A program made the translations under genes and the position numbers. From Puniceibacterium sp. IMCC21224 (GTDB lineage: Bacteria > Pseudomonadota > Alphaproteobacteria > Rhodobacterales > Rhodobacteraceae): 64,000 bases of DNA. The notes beneath the pieces were generated by a model. That model worked only from the letters and a program-made list of their open reading frames with translations, did no database searches and had not been told where the DNA came from. The stretch lies in contig NZ_LDPY01000001.1 in the NCBI RefSeq assembly GCF_001038505.1, positions 434,001 through 498,000 of the forward strand, given 5' to 3'. Shown here piece by piece: positions 55,101-62,600 of the stretch (position 1 is the stretch's first letter; the number at the start of each line of letters is the position of its first letter).

Positions 55101-58100
55101 AAGAAAGCTATGTTCTGGCGCCCGAACGTGGCCGCGAAGGCTATGATCTGCTGGTGCAGGATATGCTGTCGCGCGGTCAGGTGCCCAGTCGGATCGCGCA
55201 TTTCTGGATGGTCACGGCCGATGAAACCCACCGCCCGGGGTCAAGCTTTTTCCACCGCCTTCAGGAGCAGGGATTTTACGCGCTGCTGTTCCTTGCTCAG
55301 GTGATGGCCGAGGAAAATCTGCCGCGCCCGCTGCACATCCACATTGTGACCAATGGCGCTGCTCAGGTCCGCGACGAACCACTGCTGTGGCCCGCCAAGT
55401 CAACCATCGCGGGCCCCGCACGGGTGATTTCGCGCGAATTGCCCGGGGTCACGGTGTCGACGCTGGATATCAGCCTGCCGGTGCCGCCGTCCGCCGCGTT
55501 GTGGCGGCGCGGTACTGTGCAGGCGCAATTCAGGGCGACGCAGGATGCGCTGACCCTGCGCCTGCTCGAAGAGCTGATGTCACCCCCCGCAAACCGGATC
55601 GTCGCCCTGCGCGCTGATCGGCGGTTTGAATGTGCGCAACGCCCCGTGCCGCTGAGCGATCCGGCCCGTCCGGTGGCGCGCGACGGCACCTATCTGATCA
55701 CCGGCGGGTTTGGCGGAATCGGTCTGTCTCTGGCGCGGGATTTTGCGGCACAGGGCGCGAATCTGATTCTTGTGGCGCGGGGCGATTTACCGGCCCGCAA
55801 GGATTGGCCGGACTATCTCGCCCGGCACGCGCCGCAGGACCGTATCGCCGCCCGCATTCGCGCGGTGCAGGATTTGGAGCAGGCCGGCGGCCACGTGATG
55901 ATCGCCGCCGCCGATGTCTGCAACCTGACGCAGATGCGCGGTGTGGTTGATGCCGCTATCGACCGTTTCGGCGTGATCACTGGCGTGATCCACGCCGCGG
56001 GTGTCATCGCCGATGCGCCGCTGCAAACCAAATCCCCGGCATCGATCGAGGATGTGTTCACGCCCAAGATCCACGGGACCCAGGTGCTCGACCAGCTGTT
56101 CCCTGACGGGACGCTGGAATGGATGGTGCTGTTTGCCTCATCCTCGACCGTTACGGCACCAGCGGGGCAGGTCGACTATGTGGCTGCCAACGAATATCTC
56201 AACGCCTACGCCCGGTCGCGCCGGGGTGGGCAGACCCGCGTGGTCGCTATCAACTGGGGCATCTGGAACGAAGTCGGCATGGCCGCCGAGGCAGTTGCCG
56301 CCCGCAATGGCGACGTACCGCAGGCGCCGATCGCAGAGGCGGGTGTGCCGATGTTGGACAAGGCGACGTTTGACGCTGCGGGCAACCGGCTTTTTACCGC
56401 GCGTTACGACGCCAGCGACTGGTTCATTGGCGAACATCGCACGGCGTCAGGTGATGCGCTGCTGCCCGGCACCGGATATCTGACTTTGGCGGCCCATGCG
56501 CTAAGGGCGCAGGCCGAGACGGGGCCGTTTGAGATCCGCGACCTGACATTCTTGCGGCCTCTGTACGTCCCCGAAGGCGGCGCGCGCGACATCCGTCTGC
56601 GGTTGAAACGGGGCGAGGCGGGCTATGGTTTGGATGTGCTGGGCGATGTGACCCTGAACGGCAGATCCGGCCATGCGCTGACCGCGCAGGGGCGCCTTGT
56701 TCTGGTGCCGATGGCACAGCCGCGCGCGCTGGATCTGACGGAGGTCCGGCGGCGCTGTGGTGCGGCGCAAAACGCGGCGGACGGAGGCAAACTGCGCACG
56801 GCGCAAGAGGTGCATCTGGCCTTTGGCCCGCGCTGGAGGGTGCTGGACACCCGCGCGCTGGGCGACGACGAGGGGATCGCCGATCTGTCGCTGCCGCTTG
56901 CCGCGCAGGACGACACCGGGTTCGTGCTGCATCCCGCGCTTTTGGATATAGCGACCGGTTGGGCGATGGATCTGATTGACGGCTATCGCCCGGACCATTT
57001 GTGGGTGCCGGTGTCCTATGCCCGTGTCCGGGTCCACCATCCCCTGCCTGCGCGCATCGTGAGTTGGGTGCGCAATGCCGGCGACAATCAGGGTTCCGGT
57101 GAAACAGCGAGCTTTGATGTGACGCTGTGTGCGCCAGACGGTACGGTCTGTGTCGAAATCGACGGCTTTTCGATCCGGCGGCTAGAGGACGCGCATGTGT
57201 TGTCAGCCGCGCCGCGACTGACCAAAGCCGAGGTTGAGTTCGACGTCCCCCAAGATGGCGTCAGCCAGCCACTGTCCCCGGCCGAAGAGCGCCTGCACCA
57301 TAACCTGTCGCAAGGCATCCTGCCCGCCGAAGGGGTCGCGGCGTTCCACCGCGCGCTGGGTTTGGGCCTGCCGCAGGTGGCGGTGTCTTCGATGAACCTT
57401 GATGCGTTGACTGCGCAGACAGCGGCCAGCACGGCCAAGGTGTCAGACGGCCAGACATTTGACCGCCCTCAGCTTGACGGTGACTATGTTGCGCCCGAAA
57501 CGGATATCGAACGCACACTCGCCGGGTTTTGGCAGGATCTTCTGGGCGTGTCCGCGCCCGGAGTCGAGGACAGTTTTTTTGATCTGGGTGGGCATTCCCT
57601 GATTGCCGTGCGCCTGTTTTCTATGGTGAAAAAGGCCTACCGGATCGAATTCCCGATCTCGGTCCTGTTCGAGGCGCCGACAATCCGTAAATGTGCCGCG
57701 CTGATCGCCGAACAAACCGGCCTGAATGACGCCACCACAAGCGACGCGCCGACCCGGTCGCGCGGACCCGAACGGCGGTTCAAACATCTGGTCGCCATGC
57801 ACGATGGCGAGGGGGGGCCGCGTACCCCGTTTTTCCTGGTGGCCGGCATGTTCGGCAACGTGTTGAACCTGCGCCATCTGGCACATCTTTTGGGGGCAGA
57901 CCGACCGTTTTATGGATTGCAGGCGCGCGGCCTTTACGGCGACGAGTCGCCGCATGATGATCTGCCCCAGATGGCGCGCGACTACATCGCCGAGATGAAG
58001 CAGGTTCAACCGCAGGGGCCTTATCTGCTGGGTGGCTTTTCGGGTGGTGGGATTACCGCCTATGAGATCGCGCAGCAATTGCGCGCGATGGGGGACGAGG

Positions 58101-58648
58101 TGGCGATGATTGTGCTGCTTGATACGCCGCTGCCGCAACGCCGGCCCCTGACGCGCCGCGACCGTCTGCTGATTCAAGTGCACGAGGTGCGGCGCAAGGG
58201 ATTGCGGTATCCGCTGATCTGGGCGCGCAATCGTATCGCCTGGGAAATCGCCAAGCGGCGTGGCGGGGTCGAACCCACTGTAACCGAAGCTGCGTTCCAC
58301 AATGCCGAGATCGAGGCCGCGTTCCTGCGCGCCGTCGACGCCTATCGGATGCGACCCTGGGATGCGCCGATTGCGCTGTTCCGGCCACCGCAGCATGGCC
58401 GTTGGACGGTGTCGGGCGGCCAAATGGTCGACAGCCAGCGGGCTTATGTCTTTCCGGACAATGACTGGGGGCAATACACACCGCAGATCGCGGTGTTCGA
58501 GGTGCCGGGCGATCACGATTCCATGGTGCTTGAGCCGAATGTTCGCGTCCTTGCGGGGTTGATGAAGACCGCTATCGTGCAGGCCGAGGCATCCGCGCAT
58601 GAGCACGGGACTGTTGTTCCCTTTCCCTTAACGCAAGCGGCGGAATAG
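52178..58648 (+). CDS. Type I polyketide synthase, one module: KS-AT-KR-DH-ACP-TE
   Basis: The protein has 2156 residues. KS (about 10-440) has Cys184 in TACSTSL, His320 in HGTGT and His360 in KTNIGH. AT (about 540-830) has Ser632 in GHSMGE, and VAAH (His731) where malonyl enzymes have HAFH and methylmalonyl enzymes YASH. KR (about 905-1350) has GGFGGIG at 1176 and the Ser1321/Tyr1334 pair. DH (about 1375-1680) has His1420 before LLPGTGYL and Asp1590. A stretch at 1700-1745 (ILPAEGVAAFHRAL, GLPQVAVSS) is the usual C-terminal end of a KR. ACP has Ser1807 in LGGHS. TE (about 1885-2140) has Ser1955 in GFSGGG and His2113. It should add one ketide unit, reduce and dehydrate it, and release the product. 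DH after KR is not the usual order. The GT2 gene follows after two bases. Confidence 0.93.
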   Translation: MNSQNHLSSDSDIAIVGMAAHLPGAGTIAEYWRNLRDGVSSIRHLSEDALRDAGETPGLIRHKNYVPYAAPLDGFEMFDADFFGFSPKEAAIMDPQHRQFLETAWEAFESAGHVPEGFDGQIGVYAGCGMGSYFYFNVCSNPDLVANTGMFLLRHTGNDKDFMTTRASHVFDLTGPSINLQTACSTSLVATHYACQALLNGECDMALAGGATIELPQGRGYLFKENEILSPDGQCHAFDHRAQGTVFGSGAGVVVLRRLADAVADGDHIWAVIKGSAVNNDGAAKAGYLAPSVDGQAQAIAEAQAVAGITADTVGYVECHGTGTYLGDPIEVAALTQAFSQTTDARGFCRIGSVKTNIGHLDTAAGVASLIKAGLALHNRQMPPSLGYEATNPAIDFEASPFRVNDRLTDWPAGASPRRAGVNSLGVGGTNAHVVLEEAPERAVSDDSDWPFQILTLSGRSKAALDDNAKRLAAHLRANPQQSLADVAFTLRHGRQAFEKRRVIVAETSGEAAKLLEEDTPRRVHSHTALHAPDVAFLFPGGGAQYAGMARDLYETEPVFAEWMDRGLEVLATIEDRDIRALWLPDDANRAQADAALTRPSLQLPLIMISEYALAQLWISWGVTPTVLSGHSMGENTAACVAGVMSFEDCIGLVHLRGRLFDTVPQGGMLSVSLSADRLQPLLGDALDLGAVNAPELSVASGPQVALDQLEAQLRALDIDCRRIPIDVAAHSRMLEPILNDFRSYLRAIDLNPPQIPLTSNRTGAMMTDAQATDPEYWVDHLRGTVHFADCIGTLAQDNRIFLEVGPGKALSALARQHGAVPGQQVLSSLRHPDEDVADDKYHLETLGRLWALGAEFDWDQIWGDARRNRVPLPTYAFQRAPYFIAPGTAQQDGASHYLMRSDDVAGWGWAPVWRPRSAEPEVDVAEGLDEGEPQTWLMFMDDAGLAQSCAKRLRGAGHTVVELRAGDTFSRVSEESYVLAPERGREGYDLLVQDMLSRGQVPSRIAHFWMVTADETHRPGSSFFHRLQEQGFYALLFLAQVMAEENLPRPLHIHIVTNGAAQVRDEPLLWPAKSTIAGPARVISRELPGVTVSTLDISLPVPPSAALWRRGTVQAQFRATQDALTLRLLEELMSPPANRIVALRADRRFECAQRPVPLSDPARPVARDGTYLITGGFGGIGLSLARDFAAQGANLILVARGDLPARKDWPDYLARHAPQDRIAARIRAVQDLEQAGGHVMIAAADVCNLTQMRGVVDAAIDRFGVITGVIHAAGVIADAPLQTKSPASIEDVFTPKIHGTQVLDQLFPDGTLEWMVLFASSSTVTAPAGQVDYVAANEYLNAYARSRRGGQTRVVAINWGIWNEVGMAAEAVAARNGDVPQAPIAEAGVPMLDKATFDAAGNRLFTARYDASDWFIGEHRTASGDALLPGTGYLTLAAHALRAQAETGPFEIRDLTFLRPLYVPEGGARDIRLRLKRGEAGYGLDVLGDVTLNGRSGHALTAQGRLVLVPMAQPRALDLTEVRRRCGAAQNAADGGKLRTAQEVHLAFGPRWRVLDTRALGDDEGIADLSLPLAAQDDTGFVLHPALLDIATGWAMDLIDGYRPDHLWVPVSYARVRVHHPLPARIVSWVRNAGDNQGSGETASFDVTLCAPDGTVCVEIDGFSIRRLEDAHVLSAAPRLTKAEVEFDVPQDGVSQPLSPAEERLHHNLSQGILPAEGVAAFHRALGLGLPQVAVSSMNLDALTAQTAASTAKVSDGQTFDRPQLDGDYVAPETDIERTLAGFWQDLLGVSAPGVEDSFFDLGGHSLIAVRLFSMVKKAYRIEFPISVLFEAPTIRKCAALIAEQTGLNDATTSDAPTRSRGPERRFKHLVAMHDGEGGPRTPFFLVAGMFGNVLNLRHLAHLLGADRPFYGLQARGLYGDESPHDDLPQMARDYIAEMKQVQPQGPYLLGGFSGGGITAYEIAQQLRAMGDEVAMIVLLDTPLPQRRPLTRRDRLLIQVHEVRRKGLRYPLIWARNRIAWEIAKRRGGVEPTVTEAAFHNAEIEAAFLRAVDAYRMRPWDAPIALFRPPQHGRWTVSGGQMVDSQRAYVFPDNDWGQYTPQIAVFEVPGDHDSMVLEPNVRVLAGLMKTAIVQAEASAHEHGTVVPFPLTQAAE

Positions 58649-58650
58649 TC

Positions 58651-59685
58651 ATGCAGCAGCCGCGTCTGTTGACGGTGGTTTTGAATTACCGCACGCCTGA
58701 TATGACCCTGCGGGCGGTCGAAGCGGCGGTGCGCGAGCTCGTCGATTTGAGGGCCGAGGTGGTGGTGGTCGACAACGCGTCGGGCGACGGGTCGTTCGAA
58801 AAGCTGACGGCCGGTATCGCTCGCGCATCTTGGGGGCGTGATGTTCCGGTGCGCGTGGTGGCATCCCCGGTGAACGGCGGATTTGGGGCGGGCAATAATT
58901 TCGGCATCCGTGCCGGGCTGGCTGATGGATCGCGGCCCGACTATGTCTATATCCTGAACTCGGACGCCTTTCCTGACCCCGGGTCGATCCGTTGTCTGCT
59001 GACGCATCTGCAAACGCATCCCGATGCCGGGTTCGCGGGCAGCTATATCCATGGACCCGAGGGCGACGCCCACATCACTGCGTTTCGGTTCCCGTCGATC
59101 CTGTCCGAACTCGAAGGGTCGGCGCGCTTTGGGCCGATCAGCCGGCTGCTGCGCTACCGTGCCGTCCCGATTGGCGTGCCAAGTGTGACGGTGCGTGTTG
59201 ACTGGCTTGCCGGGGCGTCGATGTTGATGCGGATGGATGTGCTGGACGAGATTGGCCTGTTTGACGAAGAGTTTTTTCTTTATTTCGAGGAAACCGATCT
59301 GTGTCTGCGGGCGGCGCGTGCCGGACATGAGACGCATTATGTCCGTGGTTCAGAGGTCACGCATATCGGGTCTGTTTCCACCGGAATGAAAACCTGGGCG
59401 CGGATGCCGACCTATTGGTTCGACAGCCGCTGGTATTATTTTTCGCACAACCACGGACGCTTCTATGCAGCTTTGGCGACGCTGGCCCACGCCACCGGCG
59501 GGCTGCTGTGGCGGTTGCGACGGTTGGTCCAGTCCAAACCTTCCGCAGATCCGCCACAGTTTTTGCGCGATCTTCTGTTACACGATTTCAAGGCGCTGAC
59601 GGGCGCGCCGCCGGAAAAGCGACTGGCGGTTCGCGCCACGCCGGTTCGGATCGCAGCTAAGGCACGAGCGGAGCAACCAAGATGA
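58651..59685 (+). CDS. Glycosyltransferase family 2 (rhamnosyltransferase-like) between PKS and NRPS
   Basis: The 344-residue protein has TVVLNYRTPDMTLRAVEAAV, VVVVDNASGDGSFEKL, SPVNGGFGAGNNFGIRAG, YILNSDAFPDP (the DxD is NSD) and DWLAGASMLMRMDVLDEIGLFDEEFFLYFEETDLCLRA in outline. That is the WbbL/rhamnosyltransferase pattern, with ED-type catalytic residues in FEETD. It is placed two bases after the PKS stop and overlaps the NRPS start by ATGA, so translation of all three is linked. A sugar on the peptide-polyketide product is a reasonable inference. Confidence 0.9.
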   Translation: MQQPRLLTVVLNYRTPDMTLRAVEAAVRELVDLRAEVVVVDNASGDGSFEKLTAGIARASWGRDVPVRVVASPVNGGFGAGNNFGIRAGLADGSRPDYVYILNSDAFPDPGSIRCLLTHLQTHPDAGFAGSYIHGPEGDAHITAFRFPSILSELEGSARFGPISRLLRYRAVPIGVPSVTVRVDWLAGASMLMRMDVLDEIGLFDEEFFLYFEETDLCLRAARAGHETHYVRGSEVTHIGSVSTGMKTWARMPTYWFDSRWYYFSHNHGRFYAALATLAHATGGLLWRLRRLVQSKPSADPPQFLRDLLLHDFKALTGAPPEKRLAVRATPVRIAAKARAEQPR

Positions 59686-62600
59686 CCAAGTTTTCCTGCG
59701 TTGTGATGGGCAACGAATCTCTGTTGATACAATGCAGTGAAAAACTGTTGGCGGCCGGGCGTCTGCTGCGCGCGGTGATCACACGGTCCGGTGTGATTGC
59801 GGACTGGGCTGCTGCGCGCGGTCTGCCGGTGGTGGCGCCCGGACGCGAACTGGCCGCACGGCTGGGCACCGCGCTGGACGGGCAGCCCGTGGACTGGCTG
59901 CTGAGCATTGCGAACCTCGACATGGTCCCGCGCGACGTGCTTGCGTTGCCGGTGCGAGGTGCCGTGAACTTTCACGACGGTCCATTACCGCGTCACGCCG
60001 GTCTGAACGCGCCGGTCTGGGCGCTGATTGAGGGTGAAGCGCGTCACGGCATAACCTGGCACATGATCGAGGGTGGCGTGGACGAGGGGGATATCCTGGT
60101 TCAGCGCCTGTTCGACGTTTCCGACACGGATACCGCGTTGACGCTGAATACCAAATGCTTTGCCGCTGCGATCGACAGCTTCGATGATCTGATCGTGGCA
60201 CTGGCGAGCGGTGCGCCCAAACGTTCGGCGCAGGATTTGAGTCACCGCAGCTATCACGCGCGTGCGGATCGGCCGGCACTGAACGGCGGTCTGGATTTCG
60301 GCGGTCCTGCCGCGCAGGCGGAGCGGTTGGTCCGGGCGCTGGATCACGGCGGCTACTGGAATCCGCTGTGCACCGCCAAGGTCGTGGCGCGGGGGGCTGT
60401 GCTGCATATCGGCAAAGCTGTGAACGTGGCGGCTGCGGGCGCGCCGGGCGCGGTGCTGTCGGCTGATGACGATCAGATGACTGTGGCGTTTGATATCGGG
60501 GCGCTTTCGCTGTCGGGATTGCGCGACGGAACCGGGGCGACGATCCGACCCAAGGATGTTGTGGCGGTCGGCGAAGTTCTGACCATGCCCGAGCTGGAAG
60601 CGGATCTGGCGGCGTCTGATGCGTTCTGGCGCGGCGAGCTCGCCAAATTTTCCGCAACAGAGATTCCGTCCATCGGCGTGGGACAGGGCGCGATCAAGTC
60701 GCTGCCGTTGGACGGCGCTGGTGCGGGCCACTTGTTGGCGTTGGCCGCTCAGTTGGGCGAGGGAACCGTCGGCGTCGCCTATGCCCACCGCGATCTGCAA
60801 AAGCTGGCCGAAGGTGGGAACGTCTGTCCCTGGGTGCCGTTTGTGGCGGAAACGGACAAGAGCCTTGGGGCGCTTGTCGATAGCGCCGCAGCAACTCAGG
60901 AGCGTTTGCGGTCTCACACGGGGTTTGCCGCCGATTTGCTGCTGCGCGACCCCGCACTTAGGGCTATCGGGACGCCGCAGATCGGTCTGTCTGACGGTGT
61001 CGGTATGATTTCTGGTACCGCGCTGACCATGGATGTCGCGGCGCGAGAGTTGCATTACGACAGTGTCCGGCTCCCTGAAGTTTTGGCGCAGGTGATCGCC
61101 GCACGGCTGCTCCACATCGCGACGCAGCCCGCCGGGACGCCGTTGGCGGACCTACTGCTGATGCCACCGGACGAGCGTAGCCTGATGCTCGACCACTGGA
61201 ACGCCACTGCCACGGATCACGACCGCAACCAGACCATGCATCGCGCCTTTGAGGCGCAGGTCGCTCGCACCCCGGACGCCCCCGCGTTGGTGTTTGAGGC
61301 GACGACGCTTAGCTACGCCGCGCTGAACGCCCGTGCCAACCGCGCCGCGCATGTGCTGCGCGACATGGGCGTGGGGCCGGGCAAAGTGGTGGGGCTGTGT
61401 ACGCGCCGTTCGGTCGATCTGATGGTGGGGGCGCTGGCGATCCTCAAGGCCGGGGGCGCCTATCTGCCGCTCGACCCTGCCTATCCTGCCAGCCGTCTGG
61501 CGCATTTCATCAGTGACAGCGCCGCGCCGGTGATTGTCACACAGGCGGGGCTGGTTGCCGACCTGCCGCCGCATGCGGCTGAGCTGCTGGTGTTGGACAG
61601 CGATCCGCGCCTTGTTTCCGCCGCGGACACGAACCTGCCCGACACCAGCGGGCCACAGGATCTGGCCTATCTGATCTACACCAGCGGATCGACCGGCACG
61701 CCCAAGGGAGTCATGGTCGAACACCGCAACGTCGCCAATTTCTACGTCGGCATGGATCAGCGCCTGAACCACGATCCGGCTGGCACCTGGTTGGCCGTGA
61801 CAAGCCTGTCGTTTGACATTTCGGTGCTGGAACTGTTCTACGCCACCGCGCGTGGGTTCAAGGTGGTGCTGACCTCGGACGAGGATCGGGGTCTGATTTC
61901 GAACGGGCCAATGGCGACGTCAGGCGGGATGGAGTTTTCGGTCTATTACTGGGGTAATGACGATGGTGCCGGGCGCGACAAATATCGCCTATTGCTGGAG
62001 GGCGCAAAATTTGCTGATCAGCACGGCTTTTGCGCAGTCTGGACGCCCGAGCGGCATTTCCACGCCTTTGGCGGGCCCTATCCGAACCCGTCGGTGACGG
62101 GAGCGGCTGTTGCCGCAGTGACGCAGAACATCGGCGTTCGGGGCGGCAGTTGTGTCGCGCCGCTGCACCATCCCGCAAGGATTGCCGAGGAATGGGCCGT
62201 CATCGACAACCTGACAGGGGGGCGCGCGGGCATGGCCATCGCCTCTGGCTGGCAGCCCGACGATTTTGTCCTGCGTCCCGAAAACACGCCGCCCAACAAC
62301 AAGGCGGCGATGATCGACAGCATCGAAACCGTGCGCAAACTCTGGCGAGGAGAGGCGGTCGCGTTTCCAAAACAGGACGGAACCTTGCACGAGGTGATCA
62401 CGCAACCCCGCCCGGTGTCGAAAGAATTGCCGGTCTGGGTTACCACGGCGGGCAATCCCGAGACATGGAAAGAGGCGGGGCGGCTGGGCTGCAATGTGCT
62501 GACGCATCTGCTGGGTCAGACGGTTGATGAGGTTGCAGGCAAGATCACGCTGTATCATGCGGCTCTGCGCGAGGCCGGGCATGACCCGGCGCAGTTCAAG

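Noticed and set aside
57443..58606. Minus-strand open frame of 387 codons
   Set aside because: It is antisense to the ACP and TE domains of the PKS, which carry all their active-site residues.
59985..61115. Minus-strand open frames inside the NRPS region
   Set aside because: The plus-strand frame is open throughout and carries formyltransferase and adenylation motifs; the minus frames have no homology.
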